A stretch of DNA of 64,000 nucleotides from Cephalotus follicularis (taxonomy: Eukaryota; Streptophyta; Magnoliopsida; Oxalidales; Cephalotaceae). The translations under genes and the position numbers were made by a program. The stretch spans positions 718,365 to 782,364 of the forward strand of contig BDDD01000435.1 in NCBI GenBank assembly GCA_001972305.1, given 5' to 3'. Numbering within the stretch: position 1 is the first letter of the stretch; the number at the start of each line of letters is the position of its first letter. This document shows, in pieces, positions 32,747 through 44,397 of this stretch. Under the pieces are notes generated by a model, which saw only the letters and a list, made by a program, of their open reading frames with translations, made no database searches and was not told the DNA's origin.

Positions 32747-35323
32747 TTAACATTCCACATCATTTTGATTGCTGGGACCACCTCCTCCACTTAAAGATGC
32801 TGCCTTGGATACATCTCTGCTGGATCTGTTGTACTTCATGTGACTCTTGACAAGCTGCCCAGCTGCAATGGCTGACATCAGGGAAAGCTCCCCGGCCAAA
32901 ACTGCACCAGCAACAATGGTGGCCAAAAGCCTCGAGTTTGATCCAGGTGACTCTTTGCTTGCACCCTTCACCCCAAGCAAATTCAGGCAAGCAGACTGAG
33001 GTGCAAGTTGAGTCCCACCTCCAACTGTTCCCACCTGGAAAAAAAACATAAAGTAACATTATTTACCTTTTTTATACATAATAAAAAGAAGAAAAACTAG
33101 AAATTGATGAAAAGTTCCATACCTCAATGGACGGCATAGTCACAGATATGTGAAGATCCTTCCCCTCATTGACAGCTTCCATCATGGTAATGCATTGAGA
33201 ACTTTCAACATTTTGTGCTGGATCCTGGCCTGTTGCTATAAAGACTGCAGATACGATATTGCTGGCATGGGCATTAAATCCACCAAGAGAACCAGCAATG
33301 GCAGAACCAGTAAGATTCTTGAGCATGTTGAGCTCAACGAGGGTAGCTACATTGGTCTTTAACACCTTCGTTACCACCTCTTCCTTAATTATCGCCTCGC
33401 ACACAACTGACTTGCCACGTCCTTCAATCCAATTTACAGCAGCTGGTTTCTTGTCTGAACAATAATTTCCTGGCGAGTTGAGCAACAAGTAAGAACCACC
33501 AAAGTCAACTAATGTTTTAATTAAGATGAGGCATTCACCATATAGCAATGGTCATTCAGAAGTCGGCCAATGTCTAACTGAGAGGAGTGAAGGGAGTGAA
33601 CTAAGCAAGTCATCTTAAACATAATAAAAGACTACTCCGGGAAGATAATGATACTGATGTTGAGTATCCAAATAGTAAAATTAAATTTGTAGACGATGCA
33701 GATCTCATTATGATGTCTTTATAAGAATGAATGTACATATACACTATATGAATGATCTTAAGAGACATCGCATCACTAATGACAGAGAAGTTTAGGCTTT
33801 AAAGAAAATAATTAACTTAGGGAGCCTGCCCAGGTCAAATGAAAAATTAAATATATGATAGTTGATGGTATCAAAATGGTTTTATTGACAGAAACCAAAT
33901 TCACAAATAAGGTCAACCAGTCCAAAATAATCATTAAAATTTCCAAGACCGATGGGCCAGGCAGGTGGGTAAGATGTACCCTTATACAAATCAATAAACA
34001 CATCTACAGATGAACATGATTCAAAACTGCAACAATAAATGGGACATTTCTATCGCAGTTTTAGAGTAGATAAAGCTTAGACAATTCCAATTTCAGCGGC
34101 GGAAAATCGGAAAATCAGACTACAAAGTTAATAGAAGTAAGGTAAGTAGCTTACCGGAGATGCCAATAACATCCATGTCCGGGAAATCAGTTTCAAGGAA
34201 TTCAAGGACATTTTGAACCCCTTTAGAAACCATGTTCATCCCCATTGCATCGCCTGTGCTGCAGCTGAATCTCATGAAAAGATTCTTCCCAGCAATAGCA
34301 CATTGAATACTTTGTAGCCTTGCAAATCTACTCGACCTGCAACCAAACAAATAAACAGATATCACATTGATTGACGTAGGTGGGTATATATAGAAAATGT
34401 AACAATACAGAGAAACGGAAAGGCAACCTGTTAAAAACGACGGAAAGGGTATCGAAATTGTGAGGATCTTCCACAAAGAATTTCAATTGGGCAGCTCTTT
34501 TAGCAGTCCCAAACCTGACAACGGGAGCTCTAGTCATCCCATCTCGTAACAACATACTGCTGGCCCCACCCGAAGCATAGATAGCCTTACAACCCCTGTT
34601 AGTACTCGCCACCAAGCAACCCTCCGTGGTAGCCATCGGCACCGTGTACTCGTATCCGTCAAGCAACAACGGCCCAGCGACCCCCACCGGAATCTGCACG
34701 TAACCCACCGGCATTTCACAGCACTGCCCCAATATCGACTCGTAATCGAATCCATCCAACGGCAATCCATTCAGCGACCTCCCCGTCATCCTCTGCAACG
34801 CCTCGCGCCTGATCTCCGCCGCTCGCTTGCAATCTCCGAGCTTCGATTCCAGCGAGTAAGACGGAATCTTTCCATCAATGACGGATCGAACGATGGCTTC
34901 GTCTTCCTCGGAGGAGAGAGTGGTAATAATTGGGTCAGAAGGGGGGCAGGTGACGAGGCGGTGGTCCTGAACCTGATCGATGATGGCGTCGTCGTCGAGG
35001 TCCCAAGCCTCGTGAGAGGCACGTGCGATGAAGGATTGGACGAAGTCGATACCGAAGAAGCCGAGGAGGTAGATGAAGGAGGCGATGAGGGAGACAATGG
35101 CGGTGATTTCGGGGAAGGTGACGACGTGGAGGGGGGTGGAGTTACGGATCTTGTCACGCCAACGGTGGAGGAGGTAGTAAGCGACGGAGAAGAAGAGAGT
35201 GAAGAAAACGGCGTTTGTGAGGTAGAGTGGGAGAGGGAGTGCGTCTGATGCTTTGGGTGGTGGTGATTTCTTTTGGGTCCCGTCTCCACCGGGTGGGTTT
35301 GTGGGCCGCCGGCGAATGTCCAT
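32747..35323 (-). CDS. HMGR: 3-hydroxy-3-methylglutaryl-CoA reductase (HMGR), four exons
   Basis: HMGR reduces HMG-CoA to mevalonate with two NADPH. It is the committed step of the cytosolic isoprenoid pathway and sits in the ER membrane. Exons (minus strand) are 35323-34428, 34336-34155, 33469-33123 and 33034-32747, all with GT-AG introns, giving 570 aa. This four-exon layout and length are usual for plant HMGR. Two membrane segments lie at about residues 33-53 and 72-97. Catalytic-domain motifs are TTEGCLVAS (232-240, Glu234), GDAMGMN (327-333), DKKPAAVNW (Lys366/367), TGQDPAQNV (439-447, Asp442) and [11 protein letters not shown] with His540. Ser546 corresponds to the kinase-regulated serine known in this family. 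The start is the ATG before DIRRRP. After DVSKA the tail [17 protein letters not shown] is longer than I expect for the family. The gene looks intact. Confidence 0.97.
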
Positions 35324-35476
35324 ATTCTCCGGCGGAGAAGGGAAAAAGGAGAATAAAGTAATAGTGTAAAATGAATAATAATAATAATAGATTAGAAGAA
35401 GAAGGAAGAAGAAAAGGAGGAGACGTTAGTGAAACTTTGAGGTTGGGGATGAGCGAGACTTTAGGACCGTGGGAGC

Positions 35477-35486
35477 TCTTATAGGT
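35477..35486 (-). promoter_or_regulatory. TATA-like box of HMGR
   Basis: The minus strand reads cctataagag here, about 155 bases before the ATG, leaving a leader of roughly 120 bases that is rich in pyrimidines and has an att microsatellite near 35375-35390. Position and sequence fit a core promoter. No transcript evidence is available. Confidence 0.5.
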
Positions 35487-35489
35487 GGA

Positions 35490-38400
35490 GAGACCTGTTG
35501 CTGTGCTTTGCAAGCAACACGTGTGCCTACTTTCCCGTGTTCTTCACCTGTCACTAGTTTTTACGCTCTTTTTTTTTTTTAATTTATTATATCATATCAA
35601 ATCAATGTTAACTTACTTTTTATACAATTGGGACACAGTATATACAGTATAAACATAACAATTATTGATATCTCATTTATTCAAAAATTGGCATTAATAT
35701 TAAGATAAAATAAAATAAAATAAAATCTCTAAACTAACCCCTTCACATTTCATAAATATCTAATTTATTTATTATCAGTTTTTATTTAGTTTTATTATAT
35801 TCAAATGAGTATTTAATATACGTTTATTAATTTTGTATTTATTATTTATAAAATAAAAAACTAACATTATATTCATTATTTATAAAATGAGGAAAGTTTG
35901 ATTTTTCCGTATTTTACCCTTAATAATAAACAAAGATAATAGATAAAATCAAATCATTAGACATGTAAAACAGAAAATAGATATATTTTTTGTACAGTAT
36001 TTATATAACACTTTTAATTTGAGTCAAAATATAATGATTTAATAATAATACACGTAATATTAGACCATTAGATTTCATTAAAAATAAAAATTTGAAGTGT
36101 TACATAAAAAAAATATCATAAATAATCTCTGCATATAAAACATAAATTTTACACTAAATGATAAAAATAATTTAATTGCAGTGTGAAGTTGAGACTCTTT
36201 CACAAAAAAAAAAAAATTGGGGTTTATAAGCTTACATTCTTTGAAGGATTTCTAGGCTAGACTTGTCTCGGTGAATTTTTTCAAATCTCAAACCCTTTAT
36301 CAAAAAATTTTCAAATCTCAAAAACTTTTTTCAAATCTCAAATCTTTATGACATAGACCGAATCTTGGTATAATTTATTTTGTATCGGGTTGTTCATTTA
36401 TTATTTTTATTTGTATAAAATATGTGTTAATAACTCAATTATTAATAAGCGATTGAGAAGTTAGTATGAATGGTGAACGTGACTTGTGAAAAGAGTAATA
36501 TTGTAAGAGACACCTACGTAAACTTAATACAATAAATCGTGTTAATATTATGTGAGACATTTAAGAATTTGGATAACTAATCCCAAAAAACTATTATCAA
36601 GGTTTAATGAAATAAAAGTATTGAAAACTCTATTATTATTAAAAAAAATTGACAATACAATCCCATAAATTTATTAAAGAGATTGAAGCATCTATAATCA
36701 TATACACCCACCTAAATTATAAAAGAATACTTGGCTCTACACACCTACTTTCTTTTATTCATTTGTTTATAGTTTATATTTTAAAAATTTAAATTATTGG
36801 ATTAATATTTTATTTATGTAAATCATTTATATTAATTTTTAAATTTATTAAAAAAATTTAACTACTATTTTAACATATAAAAATTTCAAACAATTATCGA
36901 GTTTTCCATAAAATTCATTCATCGTTAAGAAACATATATTTTTACATCACTCGATGACTTCGTTTCTACAATTTACTCAACAAATCAACTTAAAATATCT
37001 CTTTTTCTTGCAGCTAATTAAGATAATATTGGATGACAGTTAATCAGCTTTTTATAAAACCCACTATTAGCTGCTAGAGAATTCCATGTACTTTTATATG
37101 TGTATTACATATTAACACCAAATTAATTGAAGCTTTTCTTTTCCTTGCTTCTTGCTTTCATCCATTGTAATTTGTTTATAGAATTGTAATGACTCTAACT
37201 CTCAAGGTTTGTCTATTGCTATTTAGAGCTGGTTGTAAACTTAAAATTTTTAGATTTTAATTTTATTGATGGTAACTTGAAATTACCAAACGAGAAATAG
37301 ATTTGATTTGAGAATAAAATCGAGACCAATTGTATGATAAAAATCTAACATCGGTGAGTTTTTTCTAAGTCGCATATGTTGTTCTTTCACTCATTTCGTT
37401 TGACATATTTTGTTACCACGTGAATTTGATTTTTTATAACCATTCCTATATCAAGGAAAATGGTAGAACAAGCAAGGCAATCAATAGAAACGATTAAAAC
37501 CTCTACTTTAGACCAATCATTTCACATATTTTTCAAGTGACTCATTGTTTTTAGTTTTGGTCATGTCTTGCACGTCAAACACAATGGTAACTCAGGACAC
37601 CACTAGCTGCAAAGCTTATTTCTCATTCAGGTCAATCAGCATGAAAAGCATGGAAAGGAAATTGAAGCAAAGTTACCCCACTCAAATTGTTGTCATACAA
37701 TATGAAAGTATGGTTTCTTCTGGTTTTTAATTTTTTATTGGCAATCAACCAACAAATACAAACTCTTCGTTCTACAATATAACACTTCTTAGGATCACGT
37801 AAGAAAATTTCTTCGAAAAGCAAGGTTGCTGTCAAGCCGATGAGTCTGTGCTTCACGTACAGTACTAAAATAAGCCGATGAGCCTGTGGTATCACGTACA
37901 GTACTAAAATAAATTGTGTCGTTGAAACCATTTATTTCAACGTCTTAGATGGGTCTATCCAGGAGGTCTTGGCATGGGATAATGTGCAGCAACTAGCTCA
38001 TAAAAGCCAAGATTGCTCCTGGACCTGACCATACTAACCAAACCAGAAGGAAATGACAAATTGTCACAGCTTTTTTGGACATGGCGTGTGAGTGCTTTCA
38101 TGGTCCAATGTTGTAATTTCTATTTGAATGTATTATCAAGGTGCAAAGAACCACACCCCGGAGTGAAGTATTACGAGTGTATGTGCAGCTTTCTTTCATT
38201 AGTCATGGGAAGCTCACTTTTTTTATTTCTCTATGACCTGATCATCGTGCATCTTCCATGTTTGGCTACTTCTTAGCTTCACAGCATTTGTCTGTTTTGT
38301 GATTCACTGAATATTTATCTTTTCTGTTTTTAGTATGGGTTATATGGAGGAAAATTGGACTCGGTCCACGTAAGTTTTTATTGTTTTTTACTTGCTCTCT

Positions 38401-39939
38401 TTATCTAGTGATTAGATCAATATACAAGAGTTTCTTCTCCTCTACAAACTGTGCTTTATTTAATAAATTATATAATCTTTTGGAGAGATCATAAAAAAAT
38501 CTTGATAATTAACATATCATTAGTAATTTTTGTACACCAAACGACCAGTTGCCACTTCTTGCAATGTTGGGGTAGCATATAATATATTTCCCATTTTACA
38601 AAGACACGAAAAGAATTGTTTGACCAATCAACAATGTTTCTTCTCTGATCAGGATTTGTTGGTCATTTATTACTTCTCTCACACTTACACCATTCTGGTT
38701 GTATCAAATTATTTATATTATATAATTATATCAACCCATAATTTCTACTTACTATATGTTTGGGTGGGACATCAAACATTCAATTCACCTATGTTTCACA
38801 TGATATTTTAATAAAAATCACATGTTACTCAAACTAGCTACTTGTCAGAATATTCACGTTATAATTATTATCCAAATTAAGAGTGACAATTAACTCTCTT
38901 TTTTTTTCTATTACACGTCGAATTCAAATTCAATTTCTTTGTAATTATTATAGGTAGAATATTTTTCATTTCAGCTCTTAAATTGAAACATAATTACTAC
39001 AAATACATTACATCAGATTCTATCATCAAACATCATCAATGATTTTACTGATGTGACGTATTTATAGTCATTAAATAATTATAGAGTATTCTGATTCATT
39101 GCACGCCTTAACATTATCCTCATCCTCGATGATGGACTTGAGAATCATTATTTTAATCTTTTGTGTTTACTTTCAAATTTTAAAAATTTAATTAGAATTC
39201 AAACTTAGAAGAATTTAATTTTTAGTTTTTGAATTTATATAATCTTTATTGAAAGCTAAATACAAAAGTTAAAAGCTGAAATCCAATACTTTTGTTTTTA
39301 GCTTAAATTATTATAAAATAAAATAATAAAGTAAAAAAAAAGTAAAAAAAACTCAAGTTGTGATTCTCAAACGCAATTTATCATAATCAAAGAGACGTAA
39401 CTTTTGAAATCAAAATAGATTTTCTTTGATATTTTAACATAATACTCAAATGGGTCTTCTAATAAAAATCATTATCAAAGGCTTGCAAAGAATAATAGAT
39501 TCTTGAGTGAACATATCCTATGTAGACACAGTTAATAGCAAAAACAACATATTAGATAAAAAGATGCTATAATTGTTATAAACTGCTAGCATGCACCATT
39601 CATCGTCGAATTAATTGCTGGTAAAGAACCCAAAACTGTACTAAAAATGGATTAATAACCCATTACAAAAGGCATTCTACCCAACAAAGAGGATCATGCT
39701 TGTAGGAAACGGAAGATATCCAGATCCAGGAGCTCAAAAAACTGGGTTCCACAATTTTCAGGCCCAATTATCTGTCATTGGATTTAAAAATAGTATGGGT
39801 CATAGGATATTCCTTAGGCAAAGCCTCTGCTTTAAGTTTTATTGTCCAAATTCCAATGCATGAGATTGAAGCACGGACTAGCCTAGTAGATACTATGGGC
39901 CTAAGTCCACAGGAAATGGTCAATCAGTGATCAGTCATT
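35490..39939. other. AT-rich spacer upstream of HMGR
   Basis: The first few hundred bases must contain the rest of the HMGR promoter, but no specific element was identified. The remainder has no supported gene. Short open frames (for example 37545-37730 and 38013-38276) have no family wording and no consistent splice pattern. A two-copy 39-bp repeat is listed separately. Confidence 0.5.
37834..37912. repeat. Two-copy tandem repeat, about 39 bp
   Basis: aagccgatgagtctgtg... and aagccgatgagcctgtgg... each run through cacgtacagtactaaaataa. The copies are adjacent and differ at a few bases. Confidence 0.85.
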
Positions 39940-40590
39940 AGACCTGATCATGGACCGGGCCGGACCAGGTTCGGGCCGGACTTAGTTATATCAATAACAT
40001 TACAGTGAAGCCCGAGTCTGATCTGACCCGTCATTCAGGCCTTAAATTATGTCCAAGTCTGGTCCGTTCATTTTGAATAAAACCCAGGCCCGTCCATGTA
40101 AGCCCATTCTTTTTTTTAAAAAAATCAAACATAATGTATTTGATATTTATACGGTCTTTGTCTAAACAATTTAAATGACATCTTTCAAAGATAAAAATGA
40201 TGGACAAACAATCAAATAGATTTATAGAACATATAAAACTTACCAACAATAATTGAAAACATGAACCAAGTCAAACATTAACTACGAATATATAAGTCGA
40301 AGAAAAAACAAGGCATGATAACATCTGGTAAGCTTTTTTTATATATTACAAAAACAACTAATTATAAAAAATATATATATACATATAATATTATAAATAA
40401 GTAATTTAGATTATATCTGGCTGGATCGGGCCTAATTTTTTACAATAAACCCAGGCCCGACTCAATATTTTTGTGGGCTTATTTTTTTTTCAAATCCGTC
40501 CATTTAACTATAAATTTAAGTCCAACCCCATTTAATTTACAGACGGATATTCAGACTGGACGGATACCCAAACACATAAACAAGTGTACG
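39940..40590. repeat. Split MITE-like block with ggccgg wording
   Basis: 39955-40110 (ccgggccggaccaggttcgg, cccaggcccgtccatg) and 40420-40565 (ctggatcgggcctaa, aacccaggcccgactc, ggacggataccc) are two halves of a GC-rich repeat type common in plants, separated by about 300 bp of AT-rich DNA. The ends are not clean, so family and borders are uncertain. Confidence 0.4.
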
Positions 40591-40957
40591 GTGCTATTTG
40601 ATTCTCCCGTGACAGCGATATCGACGACACAAAACAGGAAAAATTTCCAGTATTAACGAAATATAGAAAAAGATAAAAACCTCCTTACATAAATTTTTTA
40701 TATATTAGTCATTTTTGTATTTTATATAAAATAATAAAATATGTATTTAATCCATATATATAATAATAAATATCCCATCATTTTATATTATAACGCTAAT
40801 TTTTTTCACACATAATGTAAATGAATATTTTTATAAATACTAAAATAATGTTAAATTTTTTTGTAAAAGTGGTATGATGCATGACATGATGGAAACGAAA
40901 TGCAAGAGGACAATAGAACAAAGCAAAGTGGAATAGTACGAGGTGCAAGTTGTTTAA

Positions 40958-41147
40958 GAGTGGTTATTCGTGTCTTTATCGCGTTTGGATCGGGTTCGAG
41001 TCGGGTTCTGTATCGAAGTCGTGTTGACCCGAATATGAATCGAATTTAAATTAAGTTATAATACTGATATAATTAGATAAAATTTAAATTAAACCCATTT
41101 AATTTAATATCGTGTCAGGTTCGAATGGGATTAAAGTTATCCTCACT
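40958..41147. mobile_element. MITE-like element just upstream of the CCR-like promoter
   Basis: The interior ttatcgcgtttggatcgggt, tcgagtcgggttctg and cgtgtcaggttcgaa matches the family of the MITE at 26246. The ends gagtggttat and (reverse complement of the right end) gagtgaggataac are only partly alike. It ends about 60 bases before the TATA-like box at 41208. Confidence 0.55.
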
Positions 41148-41207
41148 CACTGAGCCTGACAGAGTACGTCACGGCTGACGTGATAGTAGTACCGAATCAT
41201 CCGTTAT

Positions 41208-41217
41208 CTATATAAAT
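41208..41217 (+). promoter_or_regulatory. TATA-like box of the CCR-like gene
   Basis: ctatataaat lies 84 bases before the ATG, leaving a leader of about 60 bases. A TGACG-type word (ggctgacgtgatag, about 41173-41186) just upstream resembles bZIP/TGA sites. Both are sequence calls only. Confidence 0.6.
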
Positions 41218-41300
41218 CACCTTGCTCTACTTCATCTCTGTATCACAGTTTATAGCTCGTTTGCATTGGCTTACACAGAGAGAAAAGAAATTGAATTTAA

Positions 41301-43388
41301 ATGGGTGATGACAAAGGAAGAGTGGTTTGTGTGACAGGAGCTGGTGGCTACGTGGCTTCATGGCTCATCAAGCTTCTCCTCTCCAAGGGCTACACTGTCC
41401 ATGGAACTGTTAGAAATCCCGGTTCGCGTTTATTCATGTTTTTGTTAATTTCATAAAGATATTGTTGACAACCACGAATCCTTCAGTAAACAAGCACCCA
41501 ATTTAGTTATACTAAAAAATGTGTAAATTTTTTACCAAAAAAAGAAAATGGTTGTGGAAGCTAATCATTGAATTTTTTTCTCTCCGTTTGTGGAATTAAC
41601 ATTTGTTTATGTTTCTCTCAAACTTTTACGGTTATATTGCATACTTGTGAAACTGAGAGACGGACTCTACATGTGTGGAGCCGCCGTGTCAATCTCGCAA
41701 TCTCCTATTCATGGGTATGGGTATAGGGCCCTTATTTTTTTTTTTTGCTCCTTGAAAATTCGATCCAGGGGATGAGAAGAATGCCCACTTATATAAATTA
41801 GAGAAAGCATCAGATAACCTGAAACTTTTCAAGGCAGAATTGCTGGATTATGAGTCTCTTTATTCGGCAATTAAAGGATGCAGTGGTGTGTTCCATGTTG
41901 CCAGCCCGCTTCCCACCGGGCCTGTACAAAATCCTCAGGCAAGAATACAACCCATTTAAATTTAGTAATTAAAATGTGTTTCTATGTAATTGATTTTGTT
42001 TTATTGTATAATTGTTCGACACAATTGCCAATGCAATTTAAGTATATTCCAATAAACATGGTTTTTATGTGTCATGCTCAAAGATGGTTTTTATCTTTAA
42101 TTCTTGGATAGCTATGGTGCAGGTAGAAATAATTGAGCCTGCTGTGAAGGGCACACTTAATGTACTTAAAGCATGTGTTGAGGCAAAAGTAAAGAGAGTT
42201 ATTGTTGTGTCTTCTGGAACTGCTGTTTTCATGAACCCTAGCTGGCCAAAGGATCGAGTGAAGGACGAAACTTGCTGGTCAGATAAGGAATTCCAAAAGA
42301 AAGTCAAGGTAACTGACTCAAAATATTGGCCATTCATCCAGCTTATTATCTTGGTCTATGAATCTCATTATTGTGATTATTTCTGAAGTAAATTTTTAGT
42401 TCTATTTGTGAACGAAAGTTTTATACTAAGCCCAACCCTCTATTGTGTGCCAGCATTGGTATGGCCTTTCCAAAACAGAAGCAGAAAGCGAGGCATTGGA
42501 ATTTGGCAAAACAAGTGAGCTTGATGTTGTAACAGTTTGTCCTGTCTTGGTTTTCGGGCCAATGCTCCAGCACACAATGAATGCAAGTAGCATGCATCTA
42601 ATGAGACAATTGAAAGGTAAATGTCTACTACAATACTTACATCACTCTGTGAATTTGTGTCTATTTTTGAATATAAAAAAAAGAATTTGTGTCGATCTAA
42701 AAGATGTATATATGATCGAAAAGTTGAATGTTTTAATTTGTCTGTGTGTCTTCTGGTTGAGCTACAGTTGGGTGTTGGATAATCAACTTTCTTTAATGCA
42801 ATTTACGGCGAGTTAAGGCCATACTCTTTTCCCTTTACTCAATTCAAGTTTTTGAAATGTGTCCTATGCAGAAGGGGATGAGCCAAGGGAAAACAAGCTC
42901 CAAAAGGTTGTAGATGTGCGTGATGTTGCTGAGGCACTGGTTCTGGTATATGAGAAACCTGAGGCTGAAGGGAGATACATATGCTCATCATTCTGTATAA
43001 GGGCCAAGGATCTTGTTGACAAACTGAAGAGTATATATCCTAATTACAACTATCCTAAGAGGTAAGCTAGAGTAATGTGTAACTTCAATTCAAGGGAATC
43101 TAACATGTTTGCGTCATCATTCATTGTATTGGAATTTTCTTTTAATATATTATCAGGGGATACATTCATAATGATCCAGATATTTTCACGTAAATTGAAC
43201 TTGTTTTCTCTAGTATGAGTAATATATACTTATACACATACTTGCGCATTGGCAGCTTCATTGATGCAGAGGATGAACCGAAAATGACTTCGCAGAAATT
43301 ACAGAAGCTTGGTTGGAGTTACAGACCACTGGAGGAGACTCTTGTTGACTCTGTTGAAAGCTTCAAAGCGGCCGGGCGATTGGATTAG
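41301..43388 (+). CDS. Cinnamoyl-CoA reductase-like protein, six exons
   Basis: An NADPH-dependent extended short-chain reductase of the CCR/DFR group, cytosolic, reducing an acyl-CoA or related carbonyl. Substrate unknown. Exons are 41301-41421, 41769-41938, 42123-42308, 42454-42616, 42872-43061 and 43256-43388, giving 320 aa, typical for the group. The NADPH site is [10 protein letters not shown] (11-20), with Arg38 in TVRNP. The catalytic triad is Ser127/128 (VVSSGTAVF), Tyr162 and Lys166 in HWYGLSK. The tail [18 protein letters not shown] is characteristic. The wording ([32 protein letters not shown]) is closest to plant CCR-like proteins. True lignin CCRs carry NWYCY where this has HWYGL. 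The second intron begins GC (cag|gcaaga) rather than GT. All frames join without a stop, so the gene looks intact. Confidence 0.93.
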
Positions 43389-44152
43389 AAACATTTCATG
43401 TTCTCTTCTGCCTTAATAACTCAGGATATGTATGTTTTATCAAGAGAGCCATTTGGACAATAATTTATAAAGCATCGATGCTTGAGTCTAGAGTGTCGAC
43501 CATATTGTGGCGGTTTCCTGTAGTAGAATTTAATACCTTAACCACTGGATTGCTAATTGCTGATTAACCTATCATTGATGTTTATCAGATATATAAAATC
43601 TTGATGTCGTGCCATTAATTCATTCTGCTTTTTCTATAAGAAACTTGTAACTACGGTTAAATAAGAGTGTTACTTTTATAAGTACAGCTTGTTGCTGACA
43701 CTAGTTGCAAATAAACAGGAGCATAGTGCCAAGTTAATTAAAAATTAAGAAACAAGATATCGATATCCCATTCTAGTAATAGCCAAGTCAATAAAAATTT
43801 GTTTGGGTCAGTTTCTATCAAATTACAAGAGGAAGTTTATCATAAAAGAAGATTACCCATCGATAATATAAACGAGTGGGTGGATTCTATTTGGACTCTC
43901 TCAAATAAATTGTTTGATTGGTTCTCCCTTTAACGGCTCACATAAATTGGTATAAACGGTTGACATACATCCAAGAATTTTTCTCTGAGTTGGGAGAAAT
44001 TGCAGAATTTAGGATAGAAATCTGGAGCCAAAACAGCGATTCCATTTCTGTGGTCTTTTTTGTAAGAAGCAACGTATTCCTTTATAGCTGTTATGTTGCC
44101 GCATAGTCTGGGATTCTTTCCAAACTAATTAACTGTGATCTTACGTTTTACC
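43389..44152. other. 3' flank of the CCR-like gene
   Basis: This includes the gene's likely 3' untranslated region (the first ~200-250 bases). No further gene is supported up to the TRIM at 44153. Confidence 0.5.
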
Positions 44153-44392
44153 TGTCAAGATGTGTATCCCACATCGAGAGTGATAAGTGGGTTTGTTCAA
44201 TATATATACTTGAGAGACACCTTGCTTTTAGGGATAGAGATCTTAACATGGTATCAGAGCCAGGTTGACCTTCTATCACCCCGCCTATCACGTGAGGGCG
44301 GGCCCTCTATCGTCCCCGCCCTATCACGCTGGGCCTCTGAACCCGAGACACCTCTTCCTTATAAGCATGCTTTTAGGACAGAGATCTTAACA
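44153..44392 (+). mobile_element. TRIM element, 240 bp, with perfect target duplication
   Basis: The left LTR 44153-44248 (tgtcaagatgtgtatcccac ... gagatcttaaca) is followed at once by tggtatcagagccaggt, a Met-tRNA primer site (44249 onward). A short non-coding middle rich in ctatcac words follows. The right LTR end ataagcatgcttttaggaca, then gagatcttaaca, closes at 44392. ttacc flanks both sides (44148-44152 and 44393-44397). It has no coding capacity, as is normal for TRIMs. The right LTR is shorter than the left. The perfect flanks suggest a fairly recent insertion. Confidence 0.85.
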
Positions 44393-44397
44393 TTACC

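Noticed and set aside
34961-35248. Plus-strand acidic open frame in HMGR exon 1
   Set aside because: Shadow of the HMGR coding strand. The minus-strand frame has conserved motifs and splice sites.
41923-41938. GT donor (cct|gtacaa) for CCR-like exon 2
   Set aside because: It keeps the frame but removes residues that the family has at this position, and the donor context is weak. GC donor preferred, see finding.
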